Part shown: one piece after another, positions 8,407 through 16,367 of the stretch
Layout of the letters: every line of letters starts with the position of its first letter
How positions within the stretch are numbered: position 1 is the stretch's first letter
Assembly: GCA_963844175.1 (NCBI GenBank)
Contig: CAWJNE010000022.1
Coordinates: forward strand, 248,001-312,000
Length of the DNA stretch: 64,000 nt
Origin: JALZMG01 sp963844175
GTDB lineage: Bacteria > Actinomycetota > Acidimicrobiia > Acidimicrobiales > Ilumatobacteraceae
Direction of reading: 5' to 3'
Program-made: the position numbers and the translations under genes
Notes under the pieces: model-generated
What the model was told of the DNA's origin: nothing
The model's database searches: none
What the model saw: the letters and a program-made list of their open reading frames with translations, nothing else

Positions 8407-9282
8407 ATGGCTCGGCGGCGCCCGCCGACGGTCCACGGCCTGGCGATCGTCGACAAGCCCGCCGGGGTGACGAGTCACGATGTCGTGGGCATGCTGCGGC
8501 GGCGGCTGGGGGAGCGACGGATCGGCCACGCCGGCACGCTCGACCCGAGCGCCACGGGCGTGCTCGTCGTCGGGGTCGGCTCGGTCACCCGCCTGATGCG
8601 CTTCGTCGGGGACGGCACCAAGCAGTACACCGGCGAGGTCGTGCTCGGCGTGGAGACCGACACGCTCGACGCCGACGGTGCGGTCACGGCGACGCATGAC
8701 ATGTCGGCGGTGACCGTCGGCGATGCCCAGGCAGTCGTCGCCGCCCACCTGACGGGTCGCATCGAGCAGGTGCCGCCGATGGTCTCGGCGCTCAAGGTCG
8801 ACGGACGGCGGCTGCACGAACTGGCCCGCGAGGGCGTCGAGGTGGACCGGGCGGCCCGGCCGGTGACCATCGACCGGTTCGCCGTCGAGGCGACGGACGA
8901 ACCGGGGGTGTTGGCGATCGACGTCGAATGCTCGGGCGGCACGTACGTCCGCACGCTCGCCGCCGACCTCGGACGGATGCTCGGCGGTGGCGCCCACCTC
9001 CGCCACCTGCGACGCACCGCCGTCGGCCCGTTCACGATCGCCGAGGCCCGGCCGCCCGACGAGTGCGAACTCCTTGCGCCGATCGAGGCGCTGCGCGGGA
9101 TGGCTCGCGTCGACGTCGACGCGATGACCGCCGAGCTCGTCGGCAACGGCCGGGTGCTCGACGCCCCCGCCGGGGACGGGCCGTGGGCGTTCGTCGGTCC
9201 GGACGCCGAGCTGCTCGCCGTGTACGAGCGCCTCGCCGGCGGTCGTGCCAAGCCCACGGTCGTCATCGGCCGTCCGGGGTAG
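8407..9282 (+). CDS. truB: tRNA pseudouridine(55) synthase TruB
   Basis: Makes pseudouridine 55 in the T-loop of tRNAs. The catalytic segment GHAGTLDP lies at residues 40-47 with Asp46 as nucleophile; other family motifs are DKPAGVTSHD near 16, YTGEVVLG, PPMVSALKVDGRRLHELAREG and CSGGTYVRTLA. A C-terminal domain of about 70 residues replaces a PUA domain, as in many actinobacteria. 291 residues, ATG start, in an rbfA-truB-ribF run. Confidence 0.95.
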   Translation: MARRRPPTVHGLAIVDKPAGVTSHDVVGMLRRRLGERRIGHAGTLDPSATGVLVVGVGSVTRLMRFVGDGTKQYTGEVVLGVETDTLDADGAVTATHDMSAVTVGDAQAVVAAHLTGRIEQVPPMVSALKVDGRRLHELAREGVEVDRAARPVTIDRFAVEATDEPGVLAIDVECSGGTYVRTLAADLGRMLGGGAHLRHLRRTAVGPFTIAEARPPDECELLAPIEALRGMARVDVDAMTAELVGNGRVLDAPAGDGPWAFVGPDAELLAVYERLAGGRAKPTVVIGRPG

Positions 9283-9285
9283 CGT
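9280..9285 (+). promoter_or_regulatory. Probable -10 box before ribF, leaderless
   Basis: TAGCGT overlapping the truB stop codon, 8 bases before the ribF GTG. It may give ribF its own start in addition to read-through. Confidence 0.4.
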
Positions 9286-9293
9286 CGCCGGCC

Positions 9294-10238
9294 GTGGACG
9301 TCATCACCGAGCTGGACTCGCCACCTTGGCCGGGCCAGCGGTCCGTCGTCACGATCGGTGCCTACGACGGCGTGCACCTCGGCCACCAGGCGGTCATCGC
9401 CGACGTCAAGCGGCTGGCCGAACGCGACGGAGCCCGCTCGGTCGTGCTGACGTTCGACCGCCACCCAGCCACGATCGTGCGCCCCGAGTCGGCCCCGCAG
9501 CTGCTGACCTCGGCCGAACAACGTCTGGAGCTGCTGGCGGCGACCGGGCTCGACGCGACCGTGGTCCTGCGGTTCGACGAGGCCCAGTCGAAGGAGTCGC
9601 CGGAGGAGTTCATCGAGCGGGTGCTCGTCGGTGCGCTCGGTGTCAAGGTCGTCGTCGTCGGCGAGGACTTCCACTTCGGCAGCCACCGCGAGGGCAACGT
9701 CCGGCTGCTCGAGGAGTTCGGCGAGCGCAACGACTTCGTCGTCGACCCGGTCGGTCTGGTGGACCGCGCCGACGGGATCGAGGAGCCGATCAGCAGCACG
9801 GCGATCCGCCGGGCACTGGCCGGTGGCGACGTCGAGCGCGCAGCGGCCATGCTCGGGCGGCCCCACGAGGTGCGCGGCAAGGTCGTGCTCGGTGATCAGC
9901 GGGGGCGGCTGCTCGGGTTCCCCACCGCCAACGTCGAGGTGCCCAACGCCGTCTGCCTACCCGCCGATGGCGTCTATGCCGGCTGGTACGAGCGGGTCGA
10001 CGGCGAGGTCCACCCGTGCGCCATCAACCTCGGGCGCCGTCCGACGTTCTACGAGCACGCCGACCACTCGCTGCTCGAGGCCCACCTGATCGACTTCGAC
10101 GGCGACCTCTACGGCGAGCAGGCGCACGTGCGCTTCGATCACTTCCTGCGCAGCGAGCGCAAGTTCGACGGCATCGAGGCGCTGAAGACTCAGCTCAGCC
10201 ACGACGTCGAGCACGCCCGCGAGCTGCTCGGCACCTGA
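9294..10238 (+). CDS. ribF: Bifunctional riboflavin kinase / FAD synthetase
   Basis: Converts riboflavin to FMN and FMN to FAD. The N-terminal nucleotidyltransferase domain shows GAYDGVHLGH at residues 22-31 and the ISSTAIR motif at 166-172. The C-terminal riboflavin kinase domain (about 190-314) shows GRLLGFPTANVE, YAGWYE and INLGRRPTF. 314 residues with a GTG start at 9294; upstream in-frame sequence overlaps truB in another frame and is not homologous. It ends at a long palindrome shared with the convergent ABC transporter. Confidence 0.95.
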   Translation: MDVITELDSPPWPGQRSVVTIGAYDGVHLGHQAVIADVKRLAERDGARSVVLTFDRHPATIVRPESAPQLLTSAEQRLELLAATGLDATVVLRFDEAQSKESPEEFIERVLVGALGVKVVVVGEDFHFGSHREGNVRLLEEFGERNDFVVDPVGLVDRADGIEEPISSTAIRRALAGGDVERAAAMLGRPHEVRGKVVLGDQRGRLLGFPTANVEVPNAVCLPADGVYAGWYERVDGEVHPCAINLGRRPTFYEHADHSLLEAHLIDFDGDLYGEQAHVRFDHFLRSERKFDGIEALKTQLSHDVEHARELLGT

Positions 10239-10241
10239 CCG

Positions 10242-10293
10242 CGTTTACGTCCGGATCTTGGTCGCACGTGCGACCAGAATCCGGACGTAAACG
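10242..10293. terminator. Long palindrome between convergent genes (family F)
   Basis: A 52-base inverted repeat with almost no loop: CGTTTACGTCCGGAT (10242-10256) pairs with ATCCGGACGTAAACG (10279-10293), and the centre GTCGCACGTGCGAC is itself palindromic. It fits exactly between the ribF stop and the stop of the minus-strand transporter lipoprotein, so it is likely a bidirectional terminator. Related in core sequence to 21152-21191. Confidence 0.7.
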
Positions 10294-10295
10294 GG

Positions 10296-11489
10296 TCAGG
10301 ATGGCCAGATGACGCGGCCGTTGTCGTCGTAGACGGCGGCGATCAGCTCCTCGTCGTAGCGGGCGGTGATGTCGGGCACCTCGCCGCCGAACAGCCCGAC
10401 GTCGGCGTAGGCCGTGACCTCGGCCTCCAGCAGTGCCGGGTCGGGCACGCCGTAGCCGGTGCCGGTCGGCGTGGCGGCGGCGATCGACGCGGCGTCCGTC
10501 GTCCAGCGGAACGTCTCGCCCTCGGGGGAGAGGAAGTTCGGGTTACCACCCTCATCGACACGCCGCATCGCCGTCGCCGCGGCGATCTCGGGGTCGTCGA
10601 TCGCCTCGGCCAGCCCGCGCATCGCCGCCCGCACGAAGTCCTGCGCGGCGGTCGGGTGGTCGTCGACGAACTGCTGCGACGTGTACAGCACGCCGAACGA
10701 TCCCGGAACGTCGTAGTCCGCGGGGTCGAACAGCTCGAAGCCCAAGCCGGCTCGCTCCAACTGGCCCGGCTCGTTGCTGGCGTACCCGGGGAAGCCGACG
10801 ATCCCGTCGAGCTCGTAGTGAACCTTGGGGTCGAAGCCGTCGAGCAGCACCGTTTCGTAGTCCTCGCCCTCGAACAGCCCGGCGGTGGCGAGCATCGCGG
10901 CGACGCTGGTCGGGATCCGCCCCTTGACGCCGATCGTCTGGCCGGCCAGTTCCTCCAGCGTGGTGACGGTGCCGGGCTTGACGATCAGGCGATCGATCGC
11001 ACTGCGACCTTCGACGGCGACGGCGACCAGCTCGGCCTCGTTGGCCGCGGAGTAGTCGACGATCTCGCTGAAGGAGCCGCCCGAGGCGAACTGCGCCTCG
11101 CCGTCGGCGATCAACGGGTAGTTGGTCGTCGAGAATCCCGATCGCAGTTCGACGTCGAGGCAGAGTTCGTCGAAGTAGCCCTCCGACTCGGCCAGCACGA
11201 CCTCGATGATCGACGCCGTAGCGGCGAAGTCGAACCCCGAGAGGTACGTGATCGTGCCCGCCTCGCGGTTGGCCTCGCAGCGGGCCGCTGGGAGCGGCTG
11301 ACCGGCGGTCACGGCGACGTCGCCGCCATCGCCGCCGGCCGCCGTGGTCGACGACGGCGTGCCCGGCGTCGACGATCCGGTCGTCGACGGTGGGGTGGTG
11401 GTGGCATCGGCGCCCGCGTCGTCGTCTCCACTGCAGGCGGAGACGGCGACGACGGCGGACAAAAGCAGGGGAACGGCGCGCTGGCGCAT
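10296..11489 (-). CDS. ABC transporter substrate-binding lipoprotein, NMT1/SsuA type
   Basis: A 397-residue secreted lipoprotein: signal peptide with lipobox SAVVAVSACSG (Cys near residue 20), an acidic T/S-rich spacer, then an NMT1/THI5-like periplasmic-binding fold (YLSGFDFAATASIIEVVLAESEGYFDE, and QFASGGSFSEIV). The family binds thiamine pyrimidine precursors, sulfonates, nitrate or related small molecules; the ligand cannot be told from sequence. The ATG has GAGGAG upstream. It is the last gene of an ATPase-permease-binding protein operon, 133 bases after the permease. Confidence 0.85.
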   Translation of the reverse strand: MRQRAVPLLLSAVVAVSACSGDDDAGADATTTPPSTTGSSTPGTPSSTTAAGGDGGDVAVTAGQPLPAARCEANREAGTITYLSGFDFAATASIIEVVLAESEGYFDELCLDVELRSGFSTTNYPLIADGEAQFASGGSFSEIVDYSAANEAELVAVAVEGRSAIDRLIVKPGTVTTLEELAGQTIGVKGRIPTSVAAMLATAGLFEGEDYETVLLDGFDPKVHYELDGIVGFPGYASNEPGQLERAGLGFELFDPADYDVPGSFGVLYTSQQFVDDHPTAAQDFVRAAMRGLAEAIDDPEIAAATAMRRVDEGGNPNFLSPEGETFRWTTDAASIAAATPTGTGYGVPDPALLEAEVTAYADVGLFGGEVPDITARYDEELIAAVYDDNGRVIWPS

Positions 11490-11622
11490 CTCGACTCCTC
11501 GTTCGGTGAACGGTTCGGTGAATTGCCAGCGCACGTCGACCGGGCCGGTTGCAAGAGATCCGACCTCGCCCGTTGGTTCCGTGCGCCGCCGAGCGTATCG
11601 AGTCGACGCCCTCGACCCGCTG

Positions 11623-12402
11623 TCAGCGTCCTGGTGCCCAGCGGGTGCGCTGGGAAGCGTGCCACGGCACGAGCAGACGCTCGAGCAGCGTGACGGCGGC
11701 CAGGCCGATGACCCCGAGCAGGACGGTCGCCAAGACCGTGGCCCACAGCACCGGGCCGTTGGACGCGTTGGCAGCGGCCCGGCCGAGCGCACCGAGCCCG
11801 GCGTTGGCCAGGTTGCCCCCCTCGCCGTAGTACGCGGCAGCCAGCGCCAGGGCGAAGACGTAGCGCGCGGTGGCGAGGATGAACGGCAGCGCCGACGGCA
11901 GCCGGAGCCGCCACAACACCTCCAGCCGGCTGGCGTCGACCGACGCCAGCAGCTCGCGTGCCGCGGGGTCGGCGGACCGCAACCCCGTCACCGTGGCGAA
12001 CACGAACACCGGCATCGTCACGAGGGCAACGAGGAAAACCACCGGAGGATCACCGCGCCCGAGCCACAGCACGATGGAGGAGAAGTAGGCCACCCACGGG
12101 GCGACGAGGATCAGTACGAGGACTGGCTGGGCGGCCTGCTCGAGGAACCTCGACGCAGCGAGGGTGGAACCGACGACCAGCGCCACGGCGAGAGCGATGA
12201 CGATCCCCAGCACGGCATGGCGGCCCGTCGTCCAGGCCGCCTCCCCGTAGCGCCCAGGGTGCTCGACCAGCTCGGCGACGATGCGCGACGGCGGCAGCAG
12301 CACGAACGAGCGGACGTCGAGGAGGCGCACGATGCCCTCCCAGAGCAGCCCGAACACGACGATCCCGCACGTCGCGGCAAGCACGATGCGCCGTGAGCTC
12401 AC
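11623..12402 (-). CDS. ABC transporter permease, SsuC/TauC/ThiX-like
   Basis: A 259-residue integral membrane permease with about six hydrophobic segments, starting VLAATCGIVVFGLLWEGIVRLL. The BPD_transp_1 region includes EVLWRLRLPSALPFILATARYVFALALAAAY, a degenerate form of the EAA loop that docks the ATPase. The start is GTG at 12402, 7 bases after the ATPase stop; the longer frame upstream only reads through the ATPase gene. Confidence 0.88.
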   Translation of the reverse strand: MSSRRIVLAATCGIVVFGLLWEGIVRLLDVRSFVLLPPSRIVAELVEHPGRYGEAAWTTGRHAVLGIVIALAVALVVGSTLAASRFLEQAAQPVLVLILVAPWVAYFSSIVLWLGRGDPPVVFLVALVTMPVFVFATVTGLRSADPAARELLASVDASRLEVLWRLRLPSALPFILATARYVFALALAAAYYGEGGNLANAGLGALGRAAANASNGPVLWATVLATVLLGVIGLAAVTLLERLLVPWHASQRTRWAPGR

Positions 12403-12409
12403 GATCGGT

Positions 12410-13177
12410 TCACTGCAGGAGGCGGGCGGCGCCGAGCAGCGTGCGCAACCGGGTCTCGATGGCGAAGAAGGCCGGGTCGTCTTCCAGCTCGGGCCGACGG
12501 GGATGGGGGAGGTCGATCGCCTCGACGCCGATGATCCGTCCCGGTCGCGACGACAGCACGGCCACCCGGTCGGAGATGAACACGGACTCGGCGATCGAGT
12601 GGGTGACGAAGACGACCGTCGTGGCCAGCGGCTCGCACAACCGCGCCAGCAGGTGGCGCATGTCGGCACGCGAGATCTCGTCCAGCGCGGCGAACGGCTC
12701 GTCCATCAGCAGCAGCGGCGCGCCGAGCGCGATGGCGCGGACCAGGGCGACGCGCTGCTGCATCCCGCCCGACAGCTCGTGCGGTGCGGCACCGGCGAAC
12801 TCGGCCAGGCCGACCTCCTCGAGCAGCTCGTCCGGCGACGGACCCTGCCGCACGGTCGTGGCCCGGCGGTTCACGTCGAGCAGGAGGCGGGCGTTCTCGG
12901 CGACCGTCCGCCACGGCAGCAGGGCTGGCGACTGGGGCACGAACCCGATCTGCTTGGCCGCCCGGGCGGCGCGCGGGGCCGCTCCGGCCACGTTGACCGT
13001 CCCGGCCGTGGGCTCGACGAGCCCGCCGATGATCCGCAGCAGCGTGGTCTTCCCGCTGCCCGACGGTCCGAGCACGGTGACGACCTCGCCGGGCGCGACG
13101 CGCAGGTCGATCGGCGCCAACGCCTCGACGCCCCCGAACCGCTTGCTGACGCCCACGAGCTCGACCGCGGACGTCAC
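12410..13177 (-). CDS. ABC transporter ATP-binding protein, nitrate/sulfonate type
   Basis: A 255-residue ATPase that powers the importer. Walker A GPSGSGKTT, the Q-loop FVPQSPALLPWRT, signature LSGGMQQRVALVRA, and Walker B LLLMDEPFAALDE followed by the switch His in VFVTHSIAESV are all present. The GTG at 13177 (TSAVELVGVSKRF) is 8 bases after a TACGCT box; a longer reading frame to 13345 only translates the repeat region. Confidence 0.9.
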   Translation of the reverse strand: MTSAVELVGVSKRFGGVEALAPIDLRVAPGEVVTVLGPSGSGKTTLLRIIGGLVEPTAGTVNVAGAAPRAARAAKQIGFVPQSPALLPWRTVAENARLLLDVNRRATTVRQGPSPDELLEEVGLAEFAGAAPHELSGGMQQRVALVRAIALGAPLLLMDEPFAALDEISRADMRHLLARLCEPLATTVVFVTHSIAESVFISDRVAVLSSRPGRIIGVEAIDLPHPRRPELEDDPAFFAIETRLRTLLGAARLLQ

Positions 13178-13185
13178 GACGCCCG

Positions 13186-13191
13186 AGCGTA
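13186..13191 (-). promoter_or_regulatory. Probable -10 box of the ABC importer operon
   Basis: TACGCT on the minus strand, 8 bases before the ATPase GTG, with no Shine-Dalgarno between them. Confidence 0.45.
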
Positions 13192-13256
13192 CCGACGCGC
13201 CGTTCGGCGGCTCCCGCCCGCTCAGCCCCTCGCCGGCCGACGCGTTGGTGCGAGCG

Positions 13257-13352
13257 AGGTCGGTCGGGCGATCGCCGCTGCACAAACGCGGGTCGGCGGT
13301 CGCGTTTGTGCGCTGAAGGTCGGTCGGGCGATCACCGCTGCACAAACGCGGG
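13257..13352. repeat. Direct repeat with inverted copy (family D)
   Basis: Two 36-base direct copies (13257-13292 and 13317-13352) start 60 bases apart and differ at one base (ATCGCC versus ATCACC). Each ends CTGCACAAACGCGGG, and an inverted, nearly identical segment CGCGTTTGTGCGCTG (13301-13315) lies between them, so alternative hairpins are possible. No gene is seen between 13192 and 13385 on either strand. Confidence 0.75.
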
Positions 13353-13385
13353 ATCGGGGGCGGTGGTTCGGGAGGTGCGGGCCTC

Positions 13386-13391
13386 TAACCT
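13386..13391 (+). promoter_or_regulatory. Possible -10 box of rpsO
   Basis: TAACCT about 98 bases before rpsO, giving a leader of roughly 90 bases with GC-rich pairing (GGGCGCCGACCGGCGCC near 13431). Ribosomal protein S15 often represses its own mRNA through such leaders. Confidence 0.35.
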
Positions 13392-13488
13392 TGCCGGGTC
13401 CGTCGCAGCTCCGGCTTCGGCGTGATGCTGGGCGCCGACCGGCGCCGAGCGAGTCCCCGATCGACCAACACGATTGGAACGGAGACCC

Positions 13489-13743
13489 ATGTCCAAGCAG
13501 GACACCATCAGCGACCACCGCACGCACGACTCCGACACGGGGTCGCCCGAGGTGCAGATCGCGCTGCTCAGCCAGCGCATCAGCCACCTCACCGACCACC
13601 TGCGCACGCACCCCAAGGACCACCACAGCCGGCGCGGCCTGCTGATGCTGGTCGGGCGCCGCCGCCGGATGCTCGACTACGTGCGTTCGATCGACGTCGC
13701 CCGCTACCGGGCGATCGTCGCCAGGCTGGGTCTTCGGCGCTAG
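13489..13743 (+). CDS. rpsO: 30S ribosomal protein S15
   Basis: Primary 16S rRNA-binding protein of the platform. The short 84-residue protein has the S15 signature: DTGSPEVQIALLSQRISHLTDHLRTH, HHSRRGLLMLVGRRRRMLDYV, with the conserved His, Ser and Arg residues that contact rRNA. The ATG at 13489 has GGAG upstream; a start at 13474 is not supported. It is followed by pnp, the usual bacterial arrangement. Confidence 0.95.
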   Translation: MSKQDTISDHRTHDSDTGSPEVQIALLSQRISHLTDHLRTHPKDHHSRRGLLMLVGRRRRMLDYVRSIDVARYRAIVARLGLRR

Positions 13744-13756
13744 CCTGATCCAAACC

Positions 13757-13851
13757 GAGCGGCCGAGGTTCGGTTGCCGGTCGCCCGTTCCGTGGCGCTG
13801 ATCGCAGATCGCGCCAGCGGGATCGCCGACTGGGAACCGGAACGGCCGCTC
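13757..13851 (+). ncRNA. Long stem between rpsO and pnp, probable RNase III-type processing site
   Basis: GAGCGGCCG plus the GGTTCGGTT region (13757-13778) can pair with GGGAACCGGAACGGCCGCTC (13832-13851), about 20 bp with a few mismatches, enclosing about 50 bases. In E. coli and Streptomyces a stem in this same place is cut and lets PNPase control its own mRNA. Here it ends 26 bases before the pnp Shine-Dalgarno. Confidence 0.55.
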
Positions 13852-13889
13852 CTCACGACCCGCCGTCCGGCGGGCGAAAGGAGGCCTTC

Positions 13890-16319
13890 GTGGCCGATCC
13901 CATCCGCGTCAGCGGCCCCATCTCCGCGACCGAGCGCACGCTCACGTTCGAGACGGGCCGTCTGGCCCCACAGAGCCAGGGCGCCGTCGTGGCGTCCATC
14001 GGCGGCACGACCGTGCTGACCACGGCCAACGCCGCCAACGACGTCCGTCCGGGCGTCGACTTCTTCCCCCTCACCGTCGACGTCGAGGAGCGGGCGTACG
14101 CCGCCGGCAAGATCCCCGGCTCGTTCTTCCGCCGTGAAGGTCGGCCGACCGAGGATGCCATCCTCACCTGTCGCCTCACCGACCGCCCGCTGCGCCCGTC
14201 CTTCCCGAAGGGCTTCCGCAACGAGACCCAGGTCGTCACGACCGTCCTGGGCGCCGACCAGGAGAACCCCCACGACGTGCTGTCGATCAACGCGGCGTCA
14301 GCGGCGCTGATGATCAGCGGCATCCCGTTCGACGGGCCGATCGGTTCCGTGCGCATCGCCTACTCGACCGAGGGCGAGTGGCTGCCGCACCCCACCTACC
14401 AGGAGAGCGACGCCAGCGTCTTCGAGCTCGTCGTCGCCGGCCGTCAGAACGGCGACGGTGACGTGGCCATCATGATGGTCGAGGCCGGTGGCACCGAGAA
14501 GAGCTTCGAGTACTACGCCGCCGGCGCCCGCAAGGTCGACGAGGCCGTGCTGGCCGAGGGCCTCGAGGCCTCGAAGCAGTGGATCAAGGAGTCCATCGGC
14601 CTCCAGCGCCAGCTCGTGGCCAGCGTCATCGCCACGCATGGGCCGATCACCGAGCTCGAGTTCTCGGCCGTCCACGACTACGGGGACGACGTGTTCGCCG
14701 CCGTCGAGCGTGTCGTCAGCGACGACCTGTCCAAGGCCGTCACCATCGCCGGCAAGTCCGAGCGCAACGCCGCCACCGACGAGGCCGCTGATCGCGCCGT
14801 CGCCGAGCTGGCGGGCACGACCGACGAGCCGGGCCAGTTCTCCGGCCGCGAGCGGGAGATCCGCGAAGCCATCCGGTCGCTGACCAAGCGCCTGGTGCGC
14901 ACGCGCATCGTCGACGAGGGCCTGCGCATCGATGGCCGCGGGGTCACCGACCTGCGCCCGGTGTCGGCCGAGGTCGGCGTCCTGTCGACGGCGCACGGCT
15001 CGGGCCTGTTCCAGCGGGGCGAGACCCAGGTGCTCAACGTGTGCACGCTGGCCATGCCGCGCATGAACCAGCTGCTCGACACGCTGTCGCCGGAGACGAC
15101 GAAGCGCTACCTGCACCACTACAACATGCCGCCGTGGGCCAACGGCGAGACCGGCCGGGTCGGTTCGCCGAAGCGGCGCGAGATCGGCCACGGCGCCCTC
15201 GCCGCCCGCGCCGTGCTCCCCGTCGTGCCCAGCCAGGAGGAGTTCGCCTACACGCTGCGCCTCGTGTCGGAGGTGCTCAGCTCGAACGGGTCGACGTCGA
15301 TGGCGTCGGTCTGCTCGTCGAGCCTGTCGCTGATGGACGCCGGCGTGCCGATCAAGGCGCCGGTGGCGGGTATCGCCATGGGTCTCGTCTACGCCGACGG
15401 CAAGTACACGACGCTGACCGACATCCTCGGCGCCGAGGACGCCTACGGCGACATGGACTTCAAGGTCGCCGGCACCGCCGACGCTGTGACCGCGCTGCAG
15501 CTCGACACGAAGATCGACGGCATCCCCGCCGACGTGCTCGCTGCCGCACTCAACCAGGCTCGTGATGCCCGCTTGCAGATCCTCGAGGTGATGAACGCGG
15601 CGATCGCCGCGCCACGCAACGAGGTCTCGGCCACGGCCCCCAAGATCACGACGATCATCATCCCGATCGACAAGGTCGGCGAGGTCATCGGCCCCAAGGG
15701 CAAGGTCATCAACACGATCCAGTCCGAGACGGGCGCCGACATCAGCGTCGACGACGACGGGGCGCAGGGCATCGTGACCATCGGTGCCGTCGAGGCGTGG
15801 CGGATGGAGGAGGCCCGGGCGGCCATCCTGGCCATCGTCGACCCGCCCAAGGCCGAGCTCAACGCCGTGTACAAGGGGCGCGTCGTCAACATCACGAAGT
15901 TCGGGGCGTTCGTCAACATCCTCCCGGGCCGTGACGGCCTCGTGCACATCTCCAAGCTCGGTGGCGGTCGGCGGATCAACGCCGTCGAGGACGTGCTGTC
16001 GCTCGGCCAGGAGCTCGAGGTGCGCGTCGACGAGATCGACGACAAGGGCAAGGTCAGCCTGACGCCGGTCGGTGACGAGCCGCCCGCCCCCGTCGGCGGT
16101 GACGCCGGCGCTGGGAGCAGCGCCGCCGCGCCGGCCGCTGGCAACGGCGAGGTCGTCAACGTCTCGTTCGAGGACAGCTTCGACCAGGAGCTGCGCGACG
16201 AGGTCGGCGATCTCGGCCCGGCCAGCGCCCGCACCGGCGGTGACGCTGGCCGCGACCGCGACGCCGGCGCCCGGGGTCGCGACGGCGGCCGCGATCGGGG
16301 TCGGCGCCGTCATCGTTGA
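13890..16319 (+). CDS. pnp: Polyribonucleotide nucleotidyltransferase (PNPase)
   Basis: Phosphorolytic 3'-5' exoribonuclease and RNA-tailing enzyme. Two RNase PH domains joined by a helical domain, then KH (about 585-645, IGPKGKVINTIQSETGADI) and S1 (about 661-727, GRVVNITKFGAFVNILPGRDGLVHIS). The final 80 residues are a low-complexity tail ending in R, D and G repeats. GTG start with a strong AAAGGAGG (13878-13885). A long stem separates it from rpsO. Confidence 0.96.
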   Translation: MADPIRVSGPISATERTLTFETGRLAPQSQGAVVASIGGTTVLTTANAANDVRPGVDFFPLTVDVEERAYAAGKIPGSFFRREGRPTEDAILTCRLTDRPLRPSFPKGFRNETQVVTTVLGADQENPHDVLSINAASAALMISGIPFDGPIGSVRIAYSTEGEWLPHPTYQESDASVFELVVAGRQNGDGDVAIMMVEAGGTEKSFEYYAAGARKVDEAVLAEGLEASKQWIKESIGLQRQLVASVIATHGPITELEFSAVHDYGDDVFAAVERVVSDDLSKAVTIAGKSERNAATDEAADRAVAELAGTTDEPGQFSGREREIREAIRSLTKRLVRTRIVDEGLRIDGRGVTDLRPVSAEVGVLSTAHGSGLFQRGETQVLNVCTLAMPRMNQLLDTLSPETTKRYLHHYNMPPWANGETGRVGSPKRREIGHGALAARAVLPVVPSQEEFAYTLRLVSEVLSSNGSTSMASVCSSSLSLMDAGVPIKAPVAGIAMGLVYADGKYTTLTDILGAEDAYGDMDFKVAGTADAVTALQLDTKIDGIPADVLAAALNQARDARLQILEVMNAAIAAPRNEVSATAPKITTIIIPIDKVGEVIGPKGKVINTIQSETGADISVDDDGAQGIVTIGAVEAWRMEEARAAILAIVDPPKAELNAVYKGRVVNITKFGAFVNILPGRDGLVHISKLGGGRRINAVEDVLSLGQELEVRVDEIDDKGKVSLTPVGDEPPAPVGGDAGAGSSAAAPAAGNGEVVNVSFEDSFDQELRDEVGDLGPASARTGGDAGRDRDAGARGRDGGRDRGRRRHR

Positions 16320-16367
16320 TCGCTGGCGCAGCCCAACCGCGCACTGCAGGCACGGGCCAGACGGTCA

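Noticed and set aside
13178..13488. A thiamine (TPP) or other riboswitch before the NMT1-type importer
   Set aside because: The importer appears leaderless with TACGCT 8 bases from its start, leaving no room for an aptamer.
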